A program made the position numbers and the translations under genes. A stretch of 49,988 nucleotides of DNA from assembly GCA_026387235.1 (NCBI GenBank), contig JAPLMD010000066.1, positions 1 through 49,988 of the forward strand, in the 5' to 3' direction. Positions 8,595-16,605 of the stretch are shown here, one piece after another. Within the stretch, counting starts at the first letter, position 1, and the number at the start of each line of letters is the position of its first letter. The DNA is from Candidatus Omnitrophota bacterium. Lineage in GTDB: Bacteria; Omnitrophota; Gorgyraeia; Gorgyraeales; Gorgyraeaceae. The notes under the pieces were generated by a model that made no database searches, had not been told where the DNA came from, and saw only the letters and a list, made by a program, of their open reading frames with translations.

Positions 8595-9653
8595 ATGTAC
8601 GCAGTTATAATGGCAGGCGGAAAAGGCGAAAGGCTTTGGCCGAAGAGCACTCGCGGTAAAGCAAAACACATAATATCTCTTGGAACAAGAAATGCGATGA
8701 TTCATGAGACCATTAAGAGGTTAAAAGAAAATTTACCCACAGAGAATATATTTCTCGTAACCACCAAGGATCAGTTTCACAGCCTGAAGCCTTACGTAGC
8801 AAGCCTCAAAAAAGAAAATATTATACTGGAACCTTTCGGCAGAGATACGGCTCCCGCGATATGCCTCAGCGCGCTCATTCTTGAAAAAAGATTCGGAGAC
8901 CCGACAATGGTAATTCTGCCTGCGGATCATATAATAAAAAACACAAAGACGTTTTTTAAGGATCTGGTTTCCGCGAAAAAGGCCGCAGAATCCGGATCAA
9001 ACCTTTTGACAATAGGCATAAAGCCCAGGTACCCGTCCGTAGGTTATGGGTACATGGAAATCGGCAAAAAATTCCAGGGATATTACGGCATAAAAAGATT
9101 TATAGAGAAGCCTAAAAAAGCAAAAGCAGAGGCATTGTATAAAAATAAAAAATATCTATGGAATAGCGGTATCTTTATCTGGAAGACAAGCTCCGCATTG
9201 AGCATGATGAAAAAGTACATGCCGGATATCTATTACAGCCTCGAAGACATTTCCAGGCTTGAAGGGAAAGCAGGTTATTCCCTAAGGCTAGAGAACGAAT
9301 ATTCTAGGTTTAATCCGATTTCCATAGATTACGCCATCATGGAGCCTGTTTCAAAGAACGAGCGCAATAAAATATTTTGCATAAAAGCAGATTTTGACTG
9401 GGTGGATATAGGGTCATGGTCGAGCATCGAAGAGATATACGATAAAGATTCGGATGGGAATATCATACTTTCTAATTCAAGCATGATAGACGTGAAGAAC
9501 TCTATCGTAGTAGGGGACAAAGATCATAAAATAGGGGTTATAGGGCTTAAGGATATAATAATAGTGCAGACGAAATCAGGAACTCTTGTTTGCAACAAGG
9601 CGAGGGCGCAAGAGGTAAAAGACCTGGTTAAGACTTTCAGGGTTTTTGAATAG
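8595..9653 (+). CDS. manC: Mannose-1-phosphate guanylyltransferase
   Basis: This enzyme forms GDP-mannose from GTP and mannose-1-phosphate for surface polysaccharides. The nucleotidyltransferase signature VIMAGGKGERLWPKST is at the N-terminus, followed by FGRDTAPAI (about residue 82), ILPADHII (about 109), FIEKPKKAKAEAL and LWNSGIFIWK. At 352 residues it is the short form without the C-terminal phosphomannose-isomerase cupin. The phosphohexomutase at 12158 could supply its substrate. The TTTAT between trpA and its ATG contains no strong ribosome site, but AAAGGGGG lies at the end of trpA. Confidence 0.92.
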   Translation: MYAVIMAGGKGERLWPKSTRGKAKHIISLGTRNAMIHETIKRLKENLPTENIFLVTTKDQFHSLKPYVASLKKENIILEPFGRDTAPAICLSALILEKRFGDPTMVILPADHIIKNTKTFFKDLVSAKKAAESGSNLLTIGIKPRYPSVGYGYMEIGKKFQGYYGIKRFIEKPKKAKAEALYKNKKYLWNSGIFIWKTSSALSMMKKYMPDIYYSLEDISRLEGKAGYSLRLENEYSRFNPISIDYAIMEPVSKNERNKIFCIKADFDWVDIGSWSSIEEIYDKDSDGNIILSNSSMIDVKNSIVVGDKDHKIGVIGLKDIIIVQTKSGTLVCNKARAQEVKDLVKTFRVFE

Positions 9654-9654
9654 C

Positions 9655-10083
9655 ATGCAGAGAATACTCGCGCTTGACTTTGGAGAGAAACGCATAGGTG
9701 TTGCCGTAAGCGACGCATTGAATATAATAGCGCAATCTGTCGGAACAATAGAGCGTAAAGGCATAAAAAACGATATAAAAAATATACGGGATCTGGTGGA
9801 AGAGCATGATGCGGCGAAGCTGATCGTAGGGCTTCCTTTAAACATGAATGGCACTGAGGGAAAAAGCGCGAACCTTGCTATAGATTTTGTCAACGAATTG
9901 AAGAAAGAAATTAACATCCGGGTGGAGATGATCGATGAGCGCCTTACTACTGCACAAGGCGAGCGGATTTTTTTAGAGGCAGATCTCTCGAGAAAAAAGC
10001 GTAAAAAAAATATAGACAAAATAGCAGCGCAGTTAATTCTGCAGAATTATTTAGATTCCTATAAGCACAAGAAAACTTCATAG
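9655..10083 (+). CDS. ruvX: Putative pre-16S rRNA nuclease / Holliday junction resolvase YqgF (RuvX)
   Basis: This is an RNase H-fold nuclease implicated in 16S rRNA 5' maturation and resolvase activity. The 142-residue protein has ALDFGEKRIGVAVSD at the N-terminus (first catalytic Asp), VGLPLNMNGTEG (about residue 60) and DERLTT (about residue 95), plus a conserved final Asp/Ala helix. The ATG at 9655 directly precedes MQRILALDFG; a TTG nine bases upstream is in frame but overlaps manC and adds nothing conserved. It is tightly packed between manC and a peptidase gene. Confidence 0.93.
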   Translation: MQRILALDFGEKRIGVAVSDALNIIAQSVGTIERKGIKNDIKNIRDLVEEHDAAKLIVGLPLNMNGTEGKSANLAIDFVNELKKEINIRVEMIDERLTTAQGERIFLEADLSRKKRKKNIDKIAAQLILQNYLDSYKHKKTS

Positions 10084-10089
10084 GTTAAA

Positions 10090-11358
10090 ATGTATAAGAA
10101 AACTAAACTTGATAATGGCCTTACGCTTGCAACAAACTATATGCCAAATATGGAATCTATGGCCATGGGTATATGGATAAGGGCGGGTTCCAGAAATGAA
10201 AACGAAAAAAATTCCGGGATATCGCATTTTTTGGAACATATGCTTTTTAAGGGCACTCCCTCGAGGACTTGCAGAAAACTGAAAGAAGAGATTGAAGGCA
10301 GAGGAGGTTCTTTAAACGGCTTCACAGCGGAAGAGGTTTCGTGTTTTCTTGCAAAAGTCAGTTTTAAACACCGAGATACAGCGCTGGAAGTTTTATCTGA
10401 TATGGTTTTAAACGCAAGTATCGACCAGAAGGAACTTGAGCGGGAGCGCGGGGTTATCATAGAAGAGATAAAGATGTATCAGGATCTTCCTAATCACCAC
10501 GTGCATGATATACTGGCCGAGATTATGTGGCCGGGGAATTCGCTTGGTTTTTCTATTGCCGGTACAATAGATTCAGTTCAAGCTATTTCAAGAAAAGATA
10601 TAGTTGGCTACAGAGATTCGAATTATATACCCGAGAACATAGTTATTGTTTTATGCGGCAATCTGGATCATGACGCAATAGAATCGAAGCTTAAAAAGAT
10701 ATTCGCCAGTTCCGTTAGAATAAAAGTCGCTCAGGCGGAAACCTTCCGCAATAATCAATCAAAGCCTCGCATAAAGGTCTTGAATAAAGATACTGAGCAG
10801 GCGCATTTATGCATAGGATTGCATTCCTTCGGAAAGGCTCACAAAGACAGATATGCGCTTGGTTTATTACACATTATTTTAGGCGGCAACATGTCATCCA
10901 GGTTATTTGAAAACATAAGAGAAAAAAAAGGCCTTGCGTATGAGATCGGTGCGGAGGTTAAAAGATATAATGAAACAGGCGCGTTTGTGGTGCACGCGGG
11001 CACGGAGCATAAAAAGGTTGAAGAGGCCATCAGCTGCATATTGGAAGAATTAAGAGGTATAAAAGAAAAGCAGGTTACGGCAGGCGAATTAAAAAGGGCA
11101 AAAGAATTTTTTAAGGTTCAGCTTTTGATGGCGCTGGAAGATACAGTGGATCACATGCTGTGGCTCGGAGATTACATGACTTCTTTGAATAAGCTGCCGG
11201 ATCGGCAGGACATTATAAAGAAAGTGGAAGCTGTTACAGCGGATGATATAAAGCGCGTTAGCCAAAATATATTCAATAGTTCTGGCCTGAACATAGCTGT
11301 GATAGGGGAACTTAATGACAGGGAACAGAAAGAAATAGAAAAAGAATTAGTTTTATAA
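10090..11358 (+). CDS. M16-family zinc metallopeptidase (processing peptidase-like)
   Basis: This is a single-repeat M16B peptidase of 422 residues. HFLEHMLFKGT carries the inverted zinc motif HxxEH (H46, E49, H50), and the distal zinc-ligand glutamate is probably in the ERERGVIIEEIKMYQD segment (about residues 117-132). The C-terminal half has the R/Y-type NMSSRLFENIREKKGLAY pair that closes the M16 chamber. There is no signal peptide, so it is probably cytoplasmic, resembling the B. subtilis YmxG/MlpA group. It lies six bases after ruvX. The substrate is unknown. A second, exported and two-domain M16 protein is encoded at 24686. Confidence 0.9.
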   Translation: MYKKTKLDNGLTLATNYMPNMESMAMGIWIRAGSRNENEKNSGISHFLEHMLFKGTPSRTCRKLKEEIEGRGGSLNGFTAEEVSCFLAKVSFKHRDTALEVLSDMVLNASIDQKELERERGVIIEEIKMYQDLPNHHVHDILAEIMWPGNSLGFSIAGTIDSVQAISRKDIVGYRDSNYIPENIVIVLCGNLDHDAIESKLKKIFASSVRIKVAQAETFRNNQSKPRIKVLNKDTEQAHLCIGLHSFGKAHKDRYALGLLHIILGGNMSSRLFENIREKKGLAYEIGAEVKRYNETGAFVVHAGTEHKKVEEAISCILEELRGIKEKQVTAGELKRAKEFFKVQLLMALEDTVDHMLWLGDYMTSLNKLPDRQDIIKKVEAVTADDIKRVSQNIFNSSGLNIAVIGELNDREQKEIEKELVL

Positions 11359-11385
11359 AAAACCGCGTAAGTTAAGGTGGTTAAA

Positions 11386-12138
11386 ATGAGTAAAATATTA
11401 ATAGCTCCGAGCTTGCTGTCAGCGGATTTTGCTAATCTTAAGGATGAAATAAAGAAGATTGAAGATTCAGGCGCAGACATGATACATATTGATATAATGG
11501 ACGGTCATTTTGTCCCTAATATTACAATAGGGCCTTTGATAGTCGAGGCGTCCAGGAGATGCACTGACATGATTTTGGACGTGCATCTCATGATTAAAGA
11601 ACCGCATAAATTTATCAAGGATTTTATAGAGGCAGGGAGCGATATCGTCACGATACACGCAGAAGCATACGGAAGGCCGCAAGGCTACAAAGGCACCCCG
11701 TACCATTCGCTTCGCTCAGGTACGGGGCAGGCAAAGACACAAGTCCTGAAAAAAGGGCAATCTAAAAGCGTAAAAGAGATTGATGAGAAAAGAATAACAG
11801 AGGTTTTGAAACAAATAAAAGCCTTTGGGAAAAAGGCAGGCATATCCTTGAATCCTGATTCGCCTTTATGCATAGAGGGCGTGTTAAAATATGCGGATAT
11901 GGTCTTACTTATGTCAGTTCATCCCGGATTTGGCGGGCAGAGTTTTATAGAAGCCGTATTGCCAAAAATAAAGGCATTAAGGGAGATGTATTCTAAAGAC
12001 ATAGAAGTAGATGGCGGCATAAATGATAAGATTGCTAAATTAGTTATCGGAGCTGGCGCGAATATACTGGTAGCGGGATCGTATTTCTTCGGCGCAAAAG
12101 ATAAAATAGATGCTGTAAAAAGATTACGCATACAATAG
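11386..12138 (+). CDS. rpe: Ribulose-phosphate 3-epimerase with an internal insertion
   Basis: Rpe interconverts ribulose-5-phosphate and xylulose-5-phosphate. IAPSLLSADFANL, HIDIMDGHFVPNITIG, LDVHLMI, SVHPGFGGQSF and EVDGGI are all present and include the metal-binding His/Asp set. The ATG at 11386 follows AAGGTGG with proper spacing; a GTG nine bases upstream is disfavoured. At 250 residues the protein is about 30-40 residues longer than usual. The excess lies between TIHAEA and ITEVLKQIK (about residues 95-136), where family members have a short loop. That insert is encoded by DNA containing a near-perfect palindrome (11696-11727). The insert falls in a surface loop away from the catalytic motifs, so activity is probably kept. 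Confidence 0.92.
   Translation: MSKILIAPSLLSADFANLKDEIKKIEDSGADMIHIDIMDGHFVPNITIGPLIVEASRRCTDMILDVHLMIKEPHKFIKDFIEAGSDIVTIHAEAYGRPQGYKGTPYHSLRSGTGQAKTQVLKKGQSKSVKEIDEKRITEVLKQIKAFGKKAGISLNPDSPLCIEGVLKYADMVLLMSVHPGFGGQSFIEAVLPKIKALREMYSKDIEVDGGINDKIAKLVIGAGANILVAGSYFFGAKDKIDAVKRLRIQ
11696..11727. repeat. Palindrome inserted in frame within rpe
   Basis: CCCCGTACC (11696-11704) and GGTACGGGG (11719-11727) are perfect 9-bp complements around a 14-base loop (ATTCGCTTCGCTCA). They lie inside the extra segment of the rpe product. The loop resembles the CGCTTCGCTC-type loops of the intergenic palindromes in this window. Confidence 0.8.
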
Positions 12139-12157
12139 AAAGGAAAGGGCAGGTAAG

Positions 12158-13564
12158 ATGGGTATTAAATTCGGAACAGACGGTTGGAGGGCAATAATAT
12201 CGCAGGATTTTACATTCGAAAACGTAAGAATAGTTTCGCAGGCGGTCGCGGATCATTTTAAAGCGAAGGACGTGGTTTTTGTAATCGGATACGACTGGAG
12301 ATTTTTATCCGAGAAATATGCTGAGCTCGCGGCAGAAGTTTTGGCAGGCAACGGGATCAAGGTATTGCTTTCAGACAAGGCTGTTCCTACGCCGCTCGTA
12401 AGCTTTGCCATAAAAAATAAAAAATTATCCGGAGGCTTGATGTTATCCGCAAGCCATAATCCTCCTTATTATAACGGCCTAAAGATAAAAGCGGCTTATG
12501 CGGGCACTGCTGACGAAGGAATTACAAAGTCGGTGGAATCGTTGTTGGCTAAAAATCCCGTGCAGTCCGTGGAGTTTAAAAAAGGCATAGAGTCAGGTAT
12601 GATAGTGCTGAGCGACCTTAAAAAAGACTATATGAAATTTGCAAAATCCTACATTGACCTCAAGCATTTGAAAAACGCGAAAATAAACGTGCTGGTTGAT
12701 TGCATGCACGGCGTAGGCGACGGTTATATACCCGAGATGCTTAAAGGCACAAAGATAAAGGTTACCCAGATGAGGACAGGCAGAGATGCTTTGTTCGGAG
12801 GCGTAAATCCTGAGCCTATTCCGAAGAACCTGGATGTATCTTTCCGGGCAATGAAAGATAAAAAAGTAAAATATGATATCTGTATAGTGAATGACGGAGA
12901 TGCGGATAGGATAGGCGCGGTTATTCCGGGCGGAAAATTCATGGGCGCAGGCCAGATAATGGCGCTTTTATTGCTTCATTTTATAGAAGACAGGCTTTGG
13001 AAAGGCGGAGTTGTAAAAACAATTTCAAATACCACGCTTATAGACCTTATCGCCAAAAAATATAACCTGAAATTGTACGAAACGCCTGTCGGATTCAAAT
13101 ATATATGCAGGCTTATGCTGGACGAAGACATTCTTATCGGAGGAGAAGAGTCCGGCGGCATAGGGGTAAAGGGTTACATGCCTGAAAGAGACGGTATGCT
13201 TCTTGGCGCGCTTCTCGTGGAAATGATGGCGTACAGAAAAAAAGGAATACTAGAGATAATAAAAGATGTGGAAAAAGAATACGGCTCGTTTCGGTATCAA
13301 AGGATAGACATGGATTATTCCGATGATAAAAAGAAAAAATTGATGGAGTTATTGAAAACCAACCCGCCAAAAGAGGTTTGCGGCAGAAGCGTAAAAGAAA
13401 CGAAATCTTTTGACGGTCATAAATTTATAATGGACGATAACAGCTGGTTGATTTTAAGATTGTCAGGGACCGAGCCAATCTTGAGGATATACGCAGAAGC
13501 CCCCAGCGAAAAAACAGCCAAATCATACCTGGATTTCGGCAAAAACCTAGCCCTTAGCATGTAA
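12158..13564 (+). CDS. Phosphohexomutase (phosphomannomutase/phosphoglucomutase)
   Basis: An alpha-D-phosphohexomutase that moves phosphate between C6 and C1 of glucose or mannose. The four domain signatures appear in order in its 468 residues: SASHNPPYYNGLK with the phosphoserine (about residue 99), DGDADRIGA metal loop (about residue 247), GGEESGGIG sugar-specificity loop (about residue 328) and RLSGTEPILRIY phosphate-binding loop (about residue 430). GGEESGG suggests glucose/mannose rather than glucosamine as substrate. It is preceded by GAAAGGAAAGGGCAGG and lies in one run with rpe. Linkage to manC (8595) suggests supply of mannose-1-phosphate, but the sequence does not settle the sugar. 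Confidence 0.9.
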   Translation: MGIKFGTDGWRAIISQDFTFENVRIVSQAVADHFKAKDVVFVIGYDWRFLSEKYAELAAEVLAGNGIKVLLSDKAVPTPLVSFAIKNKKLSGGLMLSASHNPPYYNGLKIKAAYAGTADEGITKSVESLLAKNPVQSVEFKKGIESGMIVLSDLKKDYMKFAKSYIDLKHLKNAKINVLVDCMHGVGDGYIPEMLKGTKIKVTQMRTGRDALFGGVNPEPIPKNLDVSFRAMKDKKVKYDICIVNDGDADRIGAVIPGGKFMGAGQIMALLLLHFIEDRLWKGGVVKTISNTTLIDLIAKKYNLKLYETPVGFKYICRLMLDEDILIGGEESGGIGVKGYMPERDGMLLGALLVEMMAYRKKGILEIIKDVEKEYGSFRYQRIDMDYSDDKKKKLMELLKTNPPKEVCGRSVKETKSFDGHKFIMDDNSWLILRLSGTEPILRIYAEAPSEKTAKSYLDFGKNLALSM

Positions 13565-13582
13565 CATTGCGGAATAGAAGTT

Positions 13583-15376
13583 ATGGATAAAAGCAAGATT
13601 AGAAATTTTTGCATTATTGCTCATATAGACCATGGCAAGTCCACGCTTGCCGATAGGCTGCTTCAAATTACCGATACAGTGAATAAGAGGCAGTTCAGGG
13701 AGCAGCTGCTGGACGATATGGATCTAGAGAGGGAGCGCGGCATTACTATTAAAGCAAGCGCTGTCAGGATGTCTTATAAGGCAGCTGATGGAGATGTTTA
13801 CGAGCTGAACCTTATTGATACGCCTGGGCATGTCGACTTCAGCTATGAAGTCTCAAAATCTTTATCAGCCTGCGAAGGCGCAGTCCTTCTGGTAGACGCG
13901 GCCCAGGGCGTAGAAGCCCAGACAGTCGCAAATCTGCAGCATGCGCTTGATAAAAAACTTACTATAATCCCTGTTATAAATAAAATTGACCTGCAGAATG
14001 CGGATCCTGAAAGAGTAAAAAATGAGATAAAGGGTATTTTGAATGTTGAAGATAATGAAATAATGCTTACCAGCGCTAAAGAAGGCATAGGAACCAAGGA
14101 ACTTCTTGAAAGAATAATAAAGGATGTGCCTCCTCCAAGCGGGAGCATAGACGAAAAGCTCCAGGCATTGTTATTTGATTCAGCGTATGATACTTACAGG
14201 GGCGTAATAGTTTATGTAAGGGTTGTAAACGGCGTAATCAGAAAAGGTATGAATATACTCATGATGTCCGGCTCTAAAAAATACGAGGTTCAGGATGTAG
14301 GCATATTCAGGCCCCAGATGGAACCTGTGGACAGCCTTTCGTGCGGAGAAGTAGGTTACGTTATCTGCCAGATAAAAGAAGCCAAGGATGTAAAGAACGG
14401 AGATACTATTACTGACGCCAAGCGGCCGGCAGATAAGCCTTTGATCGGCTATAAACAGCTCAAACCCATGGTGTTCTGCGGCATCTATCCTGTCAATGCA
14501 AAGGATTTTGATTTTCTCAAAAATGCCATTGAAAAATTAGAATTAAGCGATTCATCTTTTATATATGAACCTGAAAATTCTCCGTCATTAGGTTTTGGAT
14601 ACAGGGCTGGTTTTCTAGGGCTTTTGCACATGGAGATAGCCCAGGAAAGATTGGAAAGAGAATATGACCTGAATCTTGTCATCACTACGCCCAGCGTTGT
14701 TTACAGGGTTAAGGACAAAAAAGGGAAAGTTACAGAGGTTGACAACCCCAGTAAATTGCCGGAGCCCCAAAACATAGAAGAAATTTCAGAGCCATTTGCA
14801 GCTACCTACATAATGGTGCCTCACGATACATTAAGCATGGTTATCGAGTTTGCAAAATCGAGGCGCGGAGAATACAAGTCAACAGAATACATTTCCCAGG
14901 AAAAGATAAAACTTATTTTTCAAATACCGCTGTCCGAACTTATAGTTGATTTTTATGATAAGATAAAATCTATGACCAGAGGGTATGGCTCTTTGGATTA
15001 TGAGGTGAGCGAATACAGGCCCGGAAATCTTGTAAAACTTGATATATTGATAAATGGCGATCCTTGCGACGCGCTTTCTTCGATTGTTCATAAAGAGAAA
15101 TCTCAATATAGAGGGAGGATGCTCGCGGCGAAGCTCAAAGAACTTATCCCGAGGCAGATGTTTGAAGTAGCGATACAGGCGGCAATAGGGAATAATGTGG
15201 TAGCGAGAGAAACAGTCCGAGCGATGAGTAAAAACGTAACTGCAAAATGTTACGGAGGAGACATTTCCAGGAAACGCAAACTCTGGGAAAAGCAAAAAGA
15301 AGGAAAAAAGCGAATGAAACAATTCGGCAAGGTGCAGATACCGCAGGAAGCGTTTCTTGCTGTTTTAAAAATCTAA
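13583..15376 (+). CDS. lepA: Elongation factor 4 (LepA)
   Basis: LepA is a translational GTPase that acts on stalled or assembling ribosomes. AHIDHGKSTLADR (G1), RERGITIKA (G2), DTPGHVDFSYEV (G3) and NKIDL (G4) mark the GTPase domain. The C-terminal domain has the LepA-specific AAKLKELIPRQMFEVAIQA and the KCYGGDISRKRKLW motif. At 597 residues it is a full-length family member. The lepA-lepB order is common in bacteria, but here a palindromic element separates the two genes. Confidence 0.97.
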   Translation: MDKSKIRNFCIIAHIDHGKSTLADRLLQITDTVNKRQFREQLLDDMDLERERGITIKASAVRMSYKAADGDVYELNLIDTPGHVDFSYEVSKSLSACEGAVLLVDAAQGVEAQTVANLQHALDKKLTIIPVINKIDLQNADPERVKNEIKGILNVEDNEIMLTSAKEGIGTKELLERIIKDVPPPSGSIDEKLQALLFDSAYDTYRGVIVYVRVVNGVIRKGMNILMMSGSKKYEVQDVGIFRPQMEPVDSLSCGEVGYVICQIKEAKDVKNGDTITDAKRPADKPLIGYKQLKPMVFCGIYPVNAKDFDFLKNAIEKLELSDSSFIYEPENSPSLGFGYRAGFLGLLHMEIAQERLEREYDLNLVITTPSVVYRVKDKKGKVTEVDNPSKLPEPQNIEEISEPFAATYIMVPHDTLSMVIEFAKSRRGEYKSTEYISQEKIKLIFQIPLSELIVDFYDKIKSMTRGYGSLDYEVSEYRPGNLVKLDILINGDPCDALSSIVHKEKSQYRGRMLAAKLKELIPRQMFEVAIQAAIGNNVVARETVRAMSKNVTAKCYGGDISRKRKLWEKQKEGKKRMKQFGKVQIPQEAFLAVLKI

Positions 15377-15388
15377 CTAATAATATTC

Positions 15389-15508
15389 TTCGAGCGAGGC
15401 CACGAAGTGGCCGAGTCGAGAAATTCTCGACTCGCTTCGTCCTTCGTCGCTATCGCTCCTCAGGATTAGGACGATCCTGAACGAAGTGAAGGATCTGGTT
15501 CGCTCGAA
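15389..15508. repeat. Composite palindromic element between lepA and lepB
   Basis: Nested complementary segments fill the gap. Outer arms are TTCGAGCGA (15389-15397) and TCGCTCGAA (15500-15508). Inside are GGCCAC/GTGGCC (15398-15412), CGAGTCGAGAA/TTCTCGACTCG (15412-15434) and CAGGAT/ATCCTG (15461-15479). It would form a branched structure in the lepA-lepB transcript. A 77-codon open frame across it (15247-15480) is judged spurious. Confidence 0.8.
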
Positions 15509-15526
15509 TAATAAAATGGGGGCTAA

Positions 15527-16069
15527 ATGAACAACAAGATGCGTTATTTGATGAAAGAATGGGTTGAGCCTATAATTATAGCAGTAATACTAGCATTGAT
15601 AATAAGAACCTTTGTAGTGCAGGCATTCAAGATACCTACGGGTTCTATGAGGACTACTTTAATAGAAAGCGACAGGATACTTGTAAACAAATTCATATAT
15701 AAATTTGTTCAGCCAGAAAGAGGAGATGTTATAGTTTTTATATCTCCTGAGGACAAGAAAAAGGATTTTATAAAAAGGCTTGTCGGCCTGCCGAATGAAA
15801 ATATTCAGATTTCAAACGGCGCTATCCTGGTAAACAATGCCCCAGTGGAAGAGAGCTCTATGTTAAAAAAGCAGCATTATTATAATAGGGGGGATTTTGG
15901 CGCAGAAGGGCAGATCGTTACAGTCCCCAATGATGCTTATTACGTGTTAGGAGATAATAGTATTTCCAGCCGCGACTCGAGATACTGGGGTTTTATGCCT
16001 AAAAAATATCTGTTGGGCAAGGCATTTTTAATATACTGGCCGCCTAATAGAATAGGTATGATCAAATAG
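15527..16069 (+). CDS. lepB: Signal peptidase I
   Basis: LepB removes signal peptides from exported proteins at the outer face of the inner membrane. One transmembrane helix lies at about residues 13-33, followed directly by IPTGSMRTTL with the nucleophile S40. FIKRLVGLP carries the general-base K83, and LGDNSISSRDSRYWGF is the family box E. Length, 180 residues, is normal. The ATG follows ATGGGGGCTAA, a weak but usable ribosome site. It is the last gene before the promoter at 16081. Confidence 0.96.
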   Translation: MNNKMRYLMKEWVEPIIIAVILALIIRTFVVQAFKIPTGSMRTTLIESDRILVNKFIYKFVQPERGDVIVFISPEDKKKDFIKRLVGLPNENIQISNGAILVNNAPVEESSMLKKQHYYNRGDFGAEGQIVTVPNDAYYVLGDNSISSRDSRYWGFMPKKYLLGKAFLIYWPPNRIGMIK

Positions 16070-16080
16070 TTATATTGCGC

Positions 16081-16110
16081 TTGACTAGGGATGCTTAAAG
16101 GTGTTATAAT
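16081..16110 (+). promoter_or_regulatory. Sigma70-type promoter with extended -10
   Basis: TTGACT (16081-16086) and TATAAT (16105-16110) are 18 bases apart, and TGT precedes the -10 as an extended element. The start should fall near 16117, so the hairpins at 16129-16182 lie in the 5' untranslated region of the lipoprotein gene. Confidence 0.75.
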
Positions 16111-16128
16111 TACCAAAAATAGCCCCTC

Positions 16129-16187
16129 GTCCGCCAAAGTTCTGTGGCGGACTCGGGATCAAATTTTGTTTCACAAAATTTGGGAGG
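16129..16187 (+). repeat. Double-hairpin element ending in a Shine-Dalgarno
   Basis: Hairpin 1 is GTCCGCCA (16129-16136) with TGGCGGAC (16145-16152). Hairpin 2 is CAAATTTTG (16160-16168) with CAAAATTTG (16174-16182). GGAGG (16183-16187) follows the second stem without a gap, six bases before the ATG at 16194. The same arrangement recurs at 29252-29277 and 45313-45340 upstream of unrelated genes. Confidence 0.85.
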
Positions 16188-16193
16188 TGTAGA

Positions 16194-16499
16194 ATGAAAA
16201 AATATACGATAATAGTATTATTGCTTTTGTTGGTCATGGTTGCAGCAGGCTGCACAGGAACACAGAAAGGCGCTGGAATTGGCACATTGATAGGAGCTGG
16301 GGCAGGCGCTATCATAGGCCATCAGTCAGGTCATGCAGCTGAAGGCGCATTGATAGGCGGCGCTGCAGGAGCAGCAGGCGGAGCATTGGCTGGAGATGCT
16401 ATGGATAACAAGTTTTGCCCGGTTTGCGGAAAACAATACGGGTCAGATGTTCAGTATTGTCCGGCTGACGGAACAGAATTGAAAGTTATACAAAAATAA
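16194..16499 (+). CDS. Small lipoprotein with glycine zipper and zinc ribbon
   Basis: The 101-residue product has a lipoprotein signal peptide (MKKYTIIVLLLLLVMVAAGC), with the lipobox cysteine at residue 20. Residues 27-68 are Gly/Ala repeats (GAGAGAIIG, GGAAGAAGGALAG) of the glycine-zipper type, which usually insert in or span a membrane. The C-terminus has CPVCGKQYGSDVQYCPADG (residues 76-94), a CxxC...C zinc-ribbon-like segment that is rare outside the cytoplasm. The gene is alone, with its own promoter (16081) and terminator (16523). Function is unknown. A role in envelope stability or metal/redox sensing is conjecture. Confidence 0.75.
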   Translation: MKKYTIIVLLLLLVMVAAGCTGTQKGAGIGTLIGAGAGAIIGHQSGHAAEGALIGGAAGAAGGALAGDAMDNKFCPVCGKQYGSDVQYCPADGTELKVIQK

Positions 16500-16522
16500 A
16501 ATAACCAGAGCAGTTTGTGCAC

Positions 16523-16562
16523 CCCCGCCCTTTTTAAAATCTTAAAAAAGGGCGGGGTTTTT
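16523..16562 (+). terminator. Rho-independent terminator
   Basis: CCCCGCCCTTTTT (16523-16535) pairs with AAAAAGGGCGGGG (16545-16557), followed by TTTTT. It ends the lipoprotein transcript. The GC part of the stem matches the terminator at 6388. Confidence 0.9.
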
Positions 16563-16567
16563 ATTTC

Positions 16568-16596
16568 TTGACCACGCATATCCTCCGTGTTAATAT
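16568..16596 (+). promoter_or_regulatory. Promoter of the Wood-Ljungdahl gene cluster
   Basis: TTGACC (16568-16573) and TAATAT (16591-16596) are 17 bases apart. The predicted start is only a few bases before the ATG at 16606, and no Shine-Dalgarno is present in that space. The message may therefore be leaderless or nearly so. Confidence 0.55.
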
Positions 16597-16605
16597 TTAT
16601 CTACT

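Noticed and set aside
15247-15480. 77-codon open frame spanning the end of lepA and the palindromic element
   Set aside because: It lies in another frame of lepA, covers repeat DNA, has no homology signal and no ribosome site.
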